Shown here piece after piece: positions 17,947 through 27,213 of a stretch of DNA of 64,000 nt (positions are counted from its first letter, which is position 1; each line of letters opens with the position of its first letter). A program made the position numbers and the translations under genes. Source of the DNA: Mastigocoleus sp. MO_188.B34 (GTDB taxonomy: Bacteria; Cyanobacteriota; Cyanobacteriia; Cyanobacteriales; Nostocaceae); contig NZ_JASJDK010000016.1 of the NCBI RefSeq assembly GCF_030065675.1, positions 62,001 through 126,000 of the forward strand. The letters are read 5' to 3'. The notes beneath the pieces are model-generated. The model did not search any database. It was not told the DNA's origin and was given only the letters and a program-made list of their open reading frames with translations.

Positions 17947-19773
17947 ATGGACTGGACTACGGTACTGCGATCGCTACAGTCTGATTTCATCAAAAGATTA
18001 AAATCTGGTTGTCTGCTGCATTGTCAAAAAGAAGGCGAATATAGTGAACTCACAATAATCTCTGGAGAGAGGTTAAGGCTATTACGAGATTTTTGTTGGG
18101 AAATGGCGGAAAAGTATAAACGTGCTGGTACTGTCCGTGATGTTTTTATCAGTAATTTAAAGGGAAAGTTAGGTGAAGAAGTTGTCAAAGAACGTTTAGC
18201 GGATTTAATTACAGAAATTGATTATGCTAAGCGTTTTGGAGGAGATGGTAATGTTGATTTTACTTTGCTTTCTGACCCTACTATTGGTATTGAAGTAAAA
18301 TCTCGCTCTGGTACCTTTGATAAGGTTAGATGGTCGCTGAGTGTAGAAGAAGTAAGAAAAAATGCTGTTGTAGTTTGCGTTCTAATTCAAGAACAGGTGA
18401 ATGAGGCACAGTCCAAGTTTAACTTGATTTTGGCGGGTTTTCTCCCAACTAAGATGATCAAGTTGAAAACGGGTAAAATTTCTTTTGGTATCGATCAATT
18501 ATTCCATGGTAGTGGATTGCGGTGTTATCTGGAAGAAATCCAATCGGCGAGAATTGAGACTGTATCGGAAATAAGAAGTCAAGAACTTAGAAGTCAAGGG
18601 TTTAATAACCAAGAAATTAAAAATCAAGAAATTAAAAATCAAGAACTTAGAAATCAAGAAATTAGAAATCAAGAGCTTGAACATCAAGAATTTAAATATC
18701 GAGAGCTTAAAAATCAAGAACTTAGAAATCAAGCCATAAACCATCGAATTTATGGCGATCGCATTGGTCAACGGAAATTAGTATCTAGTCATTCTGGTAG
18801 TTTATCGATTGAGTCTCGATTAAAGTCTGGGACTGAATTATATAGTTTCTATGTCAAGTTGGGCGATCGCTTTTTGGAAAAGACTGATTACAATCGGGCG
18901 ATGGAAAATTACACTCAAGCTCTGCAAATCAAGCCCAATGAAACCGAAATTTATTATAAACGTGGTTTTGCAAAGTATCAGTTGGGGGATTATCAAGGTG
19001 CAATTGAAGATTGTACTTGGGTAGTTACAAATCATCCCAATTACGTTAAAGCTTACAATTATTTAGGTGATGCTCGCTATCAATTAGGCGATTATGAAGG
19101 TGCGATCGCTGACTATAGTGAGGTTATTAGGCTTAATCCTTTTGATGCTAATGCTTATAGAAACCGAGCGGATGCTCGTTACAACTTAGGAGATAAGCAA
19201 GGTGCAATTGAAGATTATGTGTGCGCAATTGATATTAATCCCGTTCGCAACGCGCAGGGCGATCGCAACGCGCGGGGTGATCGCAATTATAGTTACGAAA
19301 ATTTAACTCAGGTTCCCAATCATCTGGAAAATCACCTGGAAATTTCCCAAGCAAAAGAAATAATAAAAGGAATTAATCCTGAAGATGTACCTGCTTACAA
19401 AAATCGTGGGAATAATCGTTACGACCTAGGGGATTACAGGGGAGCAATTTTAGATTACACCCGCATTATTGACATCGATCCCGACCCTAAAATTTATGTG
19501 AAACGTGGTGACGCATATTACGATTTTGGAGATAAGGAAGCTGCGATCGCAGATTATACCGAAGCAATCAAAATTAATCCCGAGAATGCCGAAATTTATA
19601 ACAAACGCGGCGATATTTTTTATGAGTTGGAAGACAAGGAAGCTGCAATCACAGACTTTCAAAAAGCAACAGAAATATATCAACAACAAGGAAAATTAAC
19701 AGAACATAAACAAGCGCGGGAGAAAATTCTCGATCTAGAAATTGAAGAATCCTTAGATATTTTAAATTTTTAG
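17947..19773 (+). CDS. Restriction-endonuclease-like domain fused to TPR repeats
   Basis: Protein of 608 residues in three parts. Residues 1-200 look like a PD-(D/E)xK fold: KGKLGEEVVKERLADL gives the helix-borne acidic residue, and GNVDFTLLSDPTIGIEVKSR gives D-x(12)-E-x-K. Residues about 210-270 are a repetitive charged linker of NQE(I/L)(K/R) units, encoded by a 15-base DNA repeat. From about 290 to 600 there are at least six TPR units (FYVKLGDRFLEKTDYNRAME; AIADYSEVIRLNPFDANAYR; AIADYTEAIKINPENAEIYN). An arginine-rich tandem duplication (RNAQGD/RNARGD, about 434-446) interrupts one TPR. It could be a nuclease or a nucleic-acid-binding scaffold; activity is inferred only from the motif. No signal peptide is present. 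Confidence 0.7.
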   Translation: MDWTTVLRSLQSDFIKRLKSGCLLHCQKEGEYSELTIISGERLRLLRDFCWEMAEKYKRAGTVRDVFISNLKGKLGEEVVKERLADLITEIDYAKRFGGDGNVDFTLLSDPTIGIEVKSRSGTFDKVRWSLSVEEVRKNAVVVCVLIQEQVNEAQSKFNLILAGFLPTKMIKLKTGKISFGIDQLFHGSGLRCYLEEIQSARIETVSEIRSQELRSQGFNNQEIKNQEIKNQELRNQEIRNQELEHQEFKYRELKNQELRNQAINHRIYGDRIGQRKLVSSHSGSLSIESRLKSGTELYSFYVKLGDRFLEKTDYNRAMENYTQALQIKPNETEIYYKRGFAKYQLGDYQGAIEDCTWVVTNHPNYVKAYNYLGDARYQLGDYEGAIADYSEVIRLNPFDANAYRNRADARYNLGDKQGAIEDYVCAIDINPVRNAQGDRNARGDRNYSYENLTQVPNHLENHLEISQAKEIIKGINPEDVPAYKNRGNNRYDLGDYRGAILDYTRIIDIDPDPKIYVKRGDAYYDFGDKEAAIADYTEAIKINPENAEIYNKRGDIFYELEDKEAAITDFQKATEIYQQQGKLTEHKQAREKILDLEIEESLDILNF

Positions 19774-19789
19774 TAGTAACCAAAAGCAA

Positions 19790-19814
19790 AGACGTAGCAA
19801 TGCTACGTCTCTAC
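19790..19814. repeat. Inverted repeat (AGACGTAGC / GCTACGTCT)
   Basis: A near-perfect palindrome 17 bases after the nuclease-TPR stop, followed by CTAC as in the GTAGAGACG family. It is the same subtype as 32753-32776. Confidence 0.75.
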
Positions 19815-19884
19815 ATAATCGGGAATTATTACTAACAAGCCTTAAGCTTTGTAGTTATTTAGGCATATCAACCAATATCAACAA

Positions 19885-20895
19885 CTAATATCCACCTTCT
19901 TCTTCATATTCTGGTTGTTTTTCTTTAACTTTTTTTGGAATATTAATTGGTTTTGGCGGTTCATCATCACCCCAAACATCACTATTTACATCATCATCGT
20001 AAGTAGCATATTCAGGAGTCTTGCTGGGTTTGGGTTGACGGGGAGGAGGTGTTTGTTGATACTTATCTTTGCCAGTGGCTTCACTCCAGTTATCTTCCTC
20101 TTCTTCGTATTCGACTGTTTGTGCTTCGTAGGGTTCTGGCTCATAAGGTTCGGGTTCTAATGGTCGAGCTTCCATTTCCCTACGTCTGGGAACTTCTTCG
20201 TAATCGTCTTCATCCCAAACTTCTTCCGCTACAGGTTCGGGACGACGAACTTTTTGTCTGGGTGGTTCTAAAGGTACCCCAGAAGGAAGCTGATTGGATG
20301 GTGCAACTGTTTTTGGTTGAGCGTTCCAAGCTTCATCTTCTTTTTCCCAGGGAGCTTTACCGATCCCCATACGCTCTAACAAACCGACCGTAAGCTGAGT
20401 TAAACGTTCTTCTGCACTTTCGAATACGATCAGTCTATTGGGTCCTACACTAACAACTTCTTCCATTGGTAGCTCATAAGTGCTAAGAAGTTGTTCAGGA
20501 ATTTGTGGTAATCCTAAGTTAGCAATGACGATAGTATGAATTTGACCTGTTTCGCCGTTGAATTTAAAACCCCTTACCCTACCGAGAACTTCACCTGTTT
20601 CTGTGATGACCTCCCAGTTAATTAGGTTGCTGTAAATGTCAACTTCGACATCTTCTATTACATCTTCATTTTCAACTAGGATAACGTCGCCGATCTGATC
20701 GATACTACTTAAATACATATAGCGGGGGATGCTAGAAACGGAAATCAGGCTATCTCGCAAGCCGAGAGCCACAACTTCCCTGCGATCTATATCCACCCAA
20801 AGTTGATTAACAATTCCCAATCGCTTACCGTTATCACCAGTAATTACCTGGGTGTTTAAAATATCGGAGCGCCTAATAACTTTTTCAGAGGTCAT
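19885..20895 (-). CDS. PRC-barrel domain protein with acidic Pro-rich tail
   Basis: Protein of 336 residues. Two PRC-barrel domains are seen: residues about 5-80 (VIRRSDILNTQVITGDNGKR, then LGIVNQLWVDIDRREVVALG) and about 90-165 (WEVITETGEVLGRVRGFKFN, then GQIHTIVIANLGLPQIPEQL). PRC barrels occur in photosystem assembly and RNA-maturation proteins; the cyanobacterial two-barrel family is poorly defined. Residues 195-336 are acidic and proline-rich (EPEPYEPEPYEAQ) and probably disordered. It lies 58 bases downstream of smc on the same strand, so the two may be co-transcribed. Confidence 0.85.
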   Translation of the reverse strand: MTSEKVIRRSDILNTQVITGDNGKRLGIVNQLWVDIDRREVVALGLRDSLISVSSIPRYMYLSSIDQIGDVILVENEDVIEDVEVDIYSNLINWEVITETGEVLGRVRGFKFNGETGQIHTIVIANLGLPQIPEQLLSTYELPMEEVVSVGPNRLIVFESAEERLTQLTVGLLERMGIGKAPWEKEDEAWNAQPKTVAPSNQLPSGVPLEPPRQKVRRPEPVAEEVWDEDDYEEVPRRREMEARPLEPEPYEPEPYEAQTVEYEEEEDNWSEATGKDKYQQTPPPRQPKPSKTPEYATYDDDVNSDVWGDDEPPKPINIPKKVKEKQPEYEEEGGY

Positions 20896-20953
20896 TATAT
20901 ACCGAGTCCCGATCTCGAATCCGGTTTATCTATACACTATTATTAACTAAAAC

Positions 20954-23900
20954 TCAAGCAGTTGTGCTGGAGGATTGTAACTTAATACCCAAAACTTGAG
21001 TATAAGCCCCCCGTGCTTGTGTCACGCCGATTGTGCGTTCGGCTGATTCTATCATCGGACGACGCAAACTCACAACTATAAATTGTGCTTGTTGCGCTTG
21101 TTGCTTAATCATTTTAGCTAATCGTTCAACATTTGCTCCATCTAGAAACATATCTACTTCATCAAAAGCATAAAACGGTGAGGGGCGATACCTCTGTAGG
21201 GCAAAAATAAAACTTAACGCTGTTAGTGATTTTTCTCCCCCGGACATGGAAGCAAGACGTTGGACTGGTTTACCTTTGGGATGGGCTACTAGGTTTAATC
21301 CGCTACCAAATGGATCTTCGGGATTATCGAGTTGGAGATAACCATCACCGTCGGAAAGTTCGGCGAAGATTGATTGAAAATTTTCGTTGACTGCATCAAA
21401 TGCTTCTTTAAAAGCGCGTTGACGTAATGTAGTAAAGTTTTCAATCCGCAATAGTAATTCAGTGCGTTCTCCTTCTAGTGTTTCCAGTTTTTCGGTTAAT
21501 TCTTGCAAGCGTTTTTGGGTGCGTTCGTATTCTTCTAATGCCAGCATATTTACTGGTTCCATTGCTTGCATCCGCCGAGAAAGGGATTTTAATTCTTTCT
21601 TCAAAGCTTCTAAGTCAACCTTATCGGGTACTTCTGGGAGGGGAGATGGTAATTCAGCGCTAACGACTTCTAATTGAGCTTTTACTTGTTCTAAAGTTTC
21701 TCGCCGGGAATGTTGAGACTCTTGAAGTTTTTGTAGTTCCCATTCTACTTGTTGTTGGCGTAACAACAGGGAGCGTACTTCTTGTTCGACACTGTCGCGT
21801 TTTTGTTTTTCTTCTCCCAGGTTTTTTTCCAATTCGCTTAATGTCACTCTGGTTTGAGCGATCGCATTGGTTAATTCTGTATCTTGAGTTCTCAGCTTTT
21901 CTAAGTTTTCTTTTTTATTTACTTCTTCCCGTTCGTATTGTTTGAGACGTTGTTGTGCTTCTTGGGTTTTTTCCTGTAAACGTTGTTGTTGATTTTCTAA
22001 GTTTTTTAAGGTTTCTTCTACTTTCCGTAAGTTTGTTTCTTTTTGTTGTAGTTCTTGTTCTTTACTTTTGATTGTAGCTTGAATTTGTTGCCATTCGTTG
22101 GGGGTTTGGGAAGATTCTAACTCAGCTAAGGCTTGGCGCAGCTGTTGTAATTCTTCCTCTTGGCTGGGTAATTCCCGATCTAATATTTCCAGACGAGATT
22201 GGGCTGTTGATAAGCGCTCAGTATTTTGAGTAAGTTGCGATCGCGCTTCTTCTAAACGGGATGCTAAATTTTTAACTTCTTTTTGTAACTGTTCTAAACG
22301 TAGTTTTTGTTCTCTTTTTCCTTGACGTGCTTCTGTTAATTCTAGGGAAAGTTCCTTGGTTCTTTGGGAAAGAGTTGCGATCGCTTCGGTACAACGTCCC
22401 AAAACCCGTTCGATTTCTTCTAGTCTTTCCCGTAGAGACGCACCATGGCGCGTCTCTACATTATCTGTTCCATCTGCAGTTCCAAACTTTAAGGTAGAAC
22501 GTTGACTAACACTACCACCGGTCATTGCTCCACTGGTTTCCAATAGTTCACCACTAAGAGTAACTATGCGAAATTGTCCTAAGTAATTACGGGCTTGATT
22601 TAAAGTAGAAAATACTACAGTGTTACCAAAAACATAGGCAAACACATCATCATAACGGCGATCGCATTCAATTAAATTTACTGCATAATCAATAAAACCA
22701 TTGGCATAATTCAGTTTATCTGACTGGGAAATTCGCGGCGCTCTAATTTTATTTAATGGTAAAAAGGTCGCCCGACCAGCCCGTTTTTGTTTTAATAATT
22801 CAATTCCTGTAGAAGCAACAATATCATCTTCCACCACAATATGCCCCAATCTCGCCCCTGCACATATTTCTAGGGCTAGCTGATATTGGGGATCGACCCT
22901 TCCTAATTGGGCTACTAAGCCACAAACACCACTCAATCCCGACTTAAGAATTAGTTTACTAGCATGGGTTCCCTGGGCTTCCTGCTGTGCTTGAGCTTGG
23001 GCTTCTAATTTATCTAGTTGACGTTGCTTTTCCCGTTGTTCCTGTAACAGACGTTTTTGGGTTTGCTGCTGAATATCTAACTCTTGTTCCGTCGCTGCCA
23101 AGTTTTGTGCTAAATCTTGGATCGGTTCATTAGAAGTATTAAACTCTGTTTCTAGTTGAGTGAGCTGTTCTTGTTTCTCTGTTAATTGTGGTTCGAGAGT
23201 TGCAACTAATTGAGTTTGTTCTTGAATTTGTTGCTGTAGTTGGTTGTTACGTTCCCTTAATTGTGCTTGCTCCGTACGCTGGGGTTCTAAACTTTGCAAC
23301 AAAGTCTCAATTTGACGATTGTAGTTAGTTTGTTGTTGCACCCATGCTTCCGAAGCCGAAGCAATTTCCGTCGCAGCTTCCCGAGAATTTTCTAATTCCT
23401 GTCGCGCTGTATCCCTTTCTACTTGTAGAGACGCGCCATGGCGCGTCTCTACCTGATATTGTTGGGCTAATTCTTCTAAGGTATGCTGTTGTTCTTGAAT
23501 ATCCTGCTGGGTGCGTTTAATGCGGTTTGCAGTGTTTTCAATCGCGGATTGTAACTCCGTTTGCTGACGTTGAACCTGCTTGCGTTCAGCTTCCTGATTT
23601 GCCAAAGTAGATTGTGCATTTAAAAGCTGTTCGCCTCCCAATGCATTTAAATGTGCGGTTAACTGTTCTAATTCCTTATTTTTCTCATCAATCTCGGTAT
23701 TTACCCTCTCAAGTTGCTGGGTAAGTTCCGTATTATTCTTATCACCCTCTTGAATTTTGGTGATTAAATTTTCCTGTTGTGCTTGCAGCGATCGCCAGGA
23801 TAAAACCCCTTCCCACTTTTGCTTTTCGAGAAATTCCGCTCGCAGTTTTTGATATTTCTCAGCTTTGGCTTTATCTTGAGCTAAACGCTCACACTGTGCC

Positions 23901-24676
23901 GTTAATTCGGTTTCAATAATTCTACAACTATCTTCTTTTTCCTTAACTTCCTCTAAAGTATCCTTCGCCTTATTTATTTTGCGATCGAAGGTCGCCACAC
24001 CAGCTAATTCATCAATAATTTCTCGCCTTTCACGGGCTTTCATGGAAATAATGCTGGTGACATCCCCCTGAAGTACAACATTATATCCCTCAGGATAAAT
24101 TCGCAGTCGATCCAACTCCTCATGTAACTCGGTAAGATTTGAGGAAATACCATTAATCAAATAACTTGAAGAATAAGTACCTTGAGGTGTTACCCTCAAT
24201 CTCCGGGTGACACTCCACTCCCCACCGGATATTGCACGGATTCTTTCCTTGCGATGTTTTTCTTCTTCGGTTTGTTCTTGCTTTTTCTTAAGTTCTAATA
24301 ACTCTTCTGGATCTAACTCAGCTTCATTTCCTTCCTCTGAGGGGTCTTCTTCTACTACAACCTGAGATTCAATTGGTGCGTCATCATCTTCATCTTGAGT
24401 GTAGTCAGAAAGGTCTAACGTTACCGTGACGTTAGTTTCAATTGTAGAACGGTTTCCTTTTTTAATTTGGTTGGTGTTTACTAGATCTGGAAGCCTGTCT
24501 GCTCGCATCCCCTTGGAACTAGCAAGTCCCAAACAAAATAGCAACGCATCCAGAATATTTGATTTACCAGAACCGTTAGGTCCAGAAATCACAGTAAATC
24601 CCCCCAACAATGGCACTTGAGTGCTGCCACCGAAGGATTTAAAATTGGTAAGTTCCACGCGCTTCACGTGAACCAT
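20954..24676 (-). CDS. smc: Chromosome segregation protein SMC
   Basis: Protein of 1240 residues, slightly longer than most bacterial SMC (about 1150-1200). The Walker A is GPNGSGKSN (about 33-41), followed by coiled coil, a hinge (SGVCGLVAQLGRVDPQYQLA; TFLPLNKI; MTGGSVSQRS, about 570-730), a returning coiled coil, the ABC signature SMSGGEKSLTAL and the Walker B FYAFDEVDMFLDG near the C-terminus. It forms a ring dimer with ScpA/ScpB that compacts and segregates chromosomes. Two copies of a palindromic DNA element are translated in frame as VETRHGASL, at residues 409-417 in the first coiled coil and 740-748 just after the hinge. The reading frame stays open, so the insertions look tolerated. 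Confidence 0.96.
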   Translation of the reverse strand: MVHVKRVELTNFKSFGGSTQVPLLGGFTVISGPNGSGKSNILDALLFCLGLASSKGMRADRLPDLVNTNQIKKGNRSTIETNVTVTLDLSDYTQDEDDDAPIESQVVVEEDPSEEGNEAELDPEELLELKKKQEQTEEEKHRKERIRAISGGEWSVTRRLRVTPQGTYSSSYLINGISSNLTELHEELDRLRIYPEGYNVVLQGDVTSIISMKARERREIIDELAGVATFDRKINKAKDTLEEVKEKEDSCRIIETELTAQCERLAQDKAKAEKYQKLRAEFLEKQKWEGVLSWRSLQAQQENLITKIQEGDKNNTELTQQLERVNTEIDEKNKELEQLTAHLNALGGEQLLNAQSTLANQEAERKQVQRQQTELQSAIENTANRIKRTQQDIQEQQHTLEELAQQYQVETRHGASLQVERDTARQELENSREAATEIASASEAWVQQQTNYNRQIETLLQSLEPQRTEQAQLRERNNQLQQQIQEQTQLVATLEPQLTEKQEQLTQLETEFNTSNEPIQDLAQNLAATEQELDIQQQTQKRLLQEQREKQRQLDKLEAQAQAQQEAQGTHASKLILKSGLSGVCGLVAQLGRVDPQYQLALEICAGARLGHIVVEDDIVASTGIELLKQKRAGRATFLPLNKIRAPRISQSDKLNYANGFIDYAVNLIECDRRYDDVFAYVFGNTVVFSTLNQARNYLGQFRIVTLSGELLETSGAMTGGSVSQRSTLKFGTADGTDNVETRHGASLRERLEEIERVLGRCTEAIATLSQRTKELSLELTEARQGKREQKLRLEQLQKEVKNLASRLEEARSQLTQNTERLSTAQSRLEILDRELPSQEEELQQLRQALAELESSQTPNEWQQIQATIKSKEQELQQKETNLRKVEETLKNLENQQQRLQEKTQEAQQRLKQYEREEVNKKENLEKLRTQDTELTNAIAQTRVTLSELEKNLGEEKQKRDSVEQEVRSLLLRQQQVEWELQKLQESQHSRRETLEQVKAQLEVVSAELPSPLPEVPDKVDLEALKKELKSLSRRMQAMEPVNMLALEEYERTQKRLQELTEKLETLEGERTELLLRIENFTTLRQRAFKEAFDAVNENFQSIFAELSDGDGYLQLDNPEDPFGSGLNLVAHPKGKPVQRLASMSGGEKSLTALSFIFALQRYRPSPFYAFDEVDMFLDGANVERLAKMIKQQAQQAQFIVVSLRRPMIESAERTIGVTQARGAYTQVLGIKLQSSSTTA
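22432..22459. repeat. GTAGAGACG palindrome inside smc, copy A
   Basis: 28-base palindrome with one mismatched pair. It is translated in the smc frame as V-E-T-R-H-G-A-S-L (residues 740-748), after the hinge. Confidence 0.9.
23425..23452. repeat. GTAGAGACG palindrome inside smc, copy B
   Basis: Perfect 28-base palindrome (arm GTAGAGACGCGCCA, then its complement). It is translated in the smc frame as V-E-T-R-H-G-A-S-L (residues 409-417), within the coiled-coil arm. Confidence 0.92.
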
Positions 24677-24769
24677 AGGCGCTGGTCAATAGGGGTACTG
24701 AAGTAAATAGTGTACCAATTAAAGTCGAATTGTTAACAGTTAAAGTTGCACAAAAAGGAAAATTGGAAA

Positions 24770-24836
24770 AGTAAAGAGTGAGAAGTAAGAAGTAAAGAGT
24801 AAGAAGTAAAGAGTAAGAAGTAAGGAGTAATGAGTT
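24770..24836. repeat. Heptanucleotide tandem repeats (agtaaga/agtaaag)
   Basis: About nine imperfect 7-base units upstream of smc. Confidence 0.85.
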
Positions 24837-25110
24837 AAAAGGGTTTAGATTGAGGGTTGGCGAGTTTTAAATTACAAGTATCCGCCTTGGATTAAAATCC
24901 CAGGCTCATAGCAAAAGCCTGATAAATCAGACTGGGTAAGGTTTACAGTGCGTTTTAACGTACTTAGATTATGAGTGTTGAAATTTATTTATTTCAAGGT
25001 GGGATTTTGAACAAAACGAGGTTTCGGTTAAATCTGGAATTTATTCAGCATCATTTGAAGTTCTAACAGAGTGCTAGTACTCTGATAATTGGGATTTTTT
25101 CCGACACAAC

Positions 25111-27213
25111 ATGCTAACAAATTTTTTTGTGACACTGGTGTTGACGTTATTAGCTGCTTTGGGCGGTTATTTAATTAATCAGTTACCCCCCATCCCAGAT
25201 GTTCAAGGTAATAAAGTTTTAACTGTCTGGCTTACATTTGAAGTTACAGTTTTAAGTTTAATTATTACTGGCTGGAAAGATTTTTTCAGTAAAAGTACTT
25301 TATCACTTCAAGTTGCAACTAAGACTGTTGGTGTAATAGTTTTACTGTTATTTTTTCGGCATGTATCTAAACTGGTATGGAAAATTTACCAAGCATGGAA
25401 ACAAGGTAAGCTCACTAATCCAAATATTACAACAAATAGTACAAAAACATTAAAAACCCCGGATGATTGGCGACCAGAATTGTTAAAAGCAATGAAGGTT
25501 GATGTAGAAATCAGGTTAAATGACTCACCACTACACCATCAAGAAATTATACGGGTGAGAACAGAAGCACAACAAGAACGGATTGGAAGACAACCTTTAA
25601 CAACAAATAACAGTAATACTTCGTTCAGTTCGGGATGGTTACAACCAAAGCGATGGTTAAAAATTTTTGGTGGTGGGACGAGTAAGTTAGATTCAGGTGA
25701 ACCAATTATCGAAGCTTTTAATAAGTCAGATATTGCAGGTCGGTTACTGATTTTAGGTGAACCTGGTGCTGGTAAAACTATTTTACTATTGGAACTTGCA
25801 AGAGATTTAATTGAACGCGCTGAACAAGATCCAGAGAAACCAATTCCAGTATTATTTGAACTTACCAACTGGAGGGATGACAAACAAGGAATTGGGGAAT
25901 GGTTGATTGCTGATTTGAAATTTCGCTACAACGTTTCAGAAAATATCAGTCGTCAATGGTTGTCTGAAAATAAATTATCACCTTTGCTCGATGGTTTGGA
26001 TGAATTGGGTTTAACCAGACAGAAAAAATGTATCGATAAAATTAATGATTTTTTGCAAAACAACTCCAGTTTATTACCCTTGGTTGTTTGCTGTCGTCGA
26101 GAAGAATATGAAGAAGGTAGAGCAATTTTAAATCGTTTGCGGGGTGCGGTTTATTTACAAGCTTTAAGTGAAGGACAGATTACAGAATACTTGCGACGGA
26201 TTGGTGTTCCTAAATTATGGAAAAATCTTCAAAATGATCCAGATGGTTTAGGTGAATTAGCAAAGATACCTTTATTTTTAAGTTTGATTCCCATTGCTTA
26301 TCCAGATGGTTTAAAGAATACAGTTAAGCGTTTTAATTCTGAAGATGAACGGGAACAATATCAAAAAAATGTCCGCAAAAATTTGTTTGATGCTTTTATT
26401 AAAAGAAAGCTAGAAACACACCACGATAAGAAGGGATATAAAACTGAGGATACCAAGCGATGGTTAATATGGTTAGCACAGAAAATGGAGGAGCATAATC
26501 TCAAGGAATTTTATATGGAGCAAATGCAGCCTAGTTATTTAGATAATAAGTTTGGAGATATACAGTATTATTTGACTTTGTGGCTGATTTCTGGGCTGAT
26601 ATTTGGGGTTATTTTTGGGCTGATTTTTGGAGTGAATAATGGATTTATTGCTGGAACAATTATTGGAGCTATTTATCTAATTGTGCCAAAAATAAATGCT
26701 ACTGAAACTTTAAAAATAGGTTTTAATTTTAAAGCTGGACTGCTTGTCGGCTTGATAATTGGGGTAATTTCTAATTTGGTTTATGGACTAATTTGTGGAA
26801 TGATTTATGGGCTAATTTCTGGTATGAGAGGGGAACGTTTAAACTATAGAAAATATCCTAATCAAGGTATTCAAGAATCTGCAAAAAATACTGCTATTTT
26901 TATTTTTATTGCTTCACCTATTACAATTTTATTGTTTTTAGCAACGGCGCAAATACAAGGTCGAAACTTAAATGTAGAGACTATTCTAATTCAAGGATTT
27001 TCATTCGCACTTTTTTGTGGGATAAATTTTGCCGGAAATCCCATTCTTCAAGACATTTCTCTTCGCCTTATACTCTGGAAAAACGGCTCAATACCCTGGA
27101 ACTACGCTCACTTTCTCACCTACGCTAGCGATCGCAAATTAATCAACAAAGTCGGTGGTCGGTTTACGTTTCTTCACGCTTTGCTCCAAGAACATTTTGC
27201 TCAAATGGAATAA
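25111..27213 (+). CDS. Membrane-anchored NACHT NTPase (STAND family)
   Basis: Protein of 700 residues. Two N-terminal hydrophobic segments (FFVTLVLTLLAALGGYL; VLTVWLTFEVTVLSLII) precede a linker. A NACHT NTPase follows: Walker A GEPGAGKT near residue 216, PIPVLFELTNWRDD, Walker B LSPLLDGLDELG near 293, and VVCCRREEYEEG. Residues about 490-640 hold several Gly/Ile-rich membrane segments. The C-terminus NGSIPWNYAHFLTYASDRKL, then VGGRFTFLHALLQEHF, is shared with the kinase-NACHT protein at 35729-38581. NACHT proteins are signalling STAND ATPases, and several bacterial ones are anti-phage sensors. This gene converges on the RNA repair block and their 3' ends overlap by 50 bases. A defence role is inference. 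Confidence 0.85.
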   Translation: MLTNFFVTLVLTLLAALGGYLINQLPPIPDVQGNKVLTVWLTFEVTVLSLIITGWKDFFSKSTLSLQVATKTVGVIVLLLFFRHVSKLVWKIYQAWKQGKLTNPNITTNSTKTLKTPDDWRPELLKAMKVDVEIRLNDSPLHHQEIIRVRTEAQQERIGRQPLTTNNSNTSFSSGWLQPKRWLKIFGGGTSKLDSGEPIIEAFNKSDIAGRLLILGEPGAGKTILLLELARDLIERAEQDPEKPIPVLFELTNWRDDKQGIGEWLIADLKFRYNVSENISRQWLSENKLSPLLDGLDELGLTRQKKCIDKINDFLQNNSSLLPLVVCCRREEYEEGRAILNRLRGAVYLQALSEGQITEYLRRIGVPKLWKNLQNDPDGLGELAKIPLFLSLIPIAYPDGLKNTVKRFNSEDEREQYQKNVRKNLFDAFIKRKLETHHDKKGYKTEDTKRWLIWLAQKMEEHNLKEFYMEQMQPSYLDNKFGDIQYYLTLWLISGLIFGVIFGLIFGVNNGFIAGTIIGAIYLIVPKINATETLKIGFNFKAGLLVGLIIGVISNLVYGLICGMIYGLISGMRGERLNYRKYPNQGIQESAKNTAIFIFIASPITILLFLATAQIQGRNLNVETILIQGFSFALFCGINFAGNPILQDISLRLILWKNGSIPWNYAHFLTYASDRKLINKVGGRFTFLHALLQEHFAQME

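Noticed and set aside
20049-20393. 114-codon frame opposite the PRC-barrel gene
   Set aside because: It is a shadow of the acidic, proline-rich coding region on the other strand.
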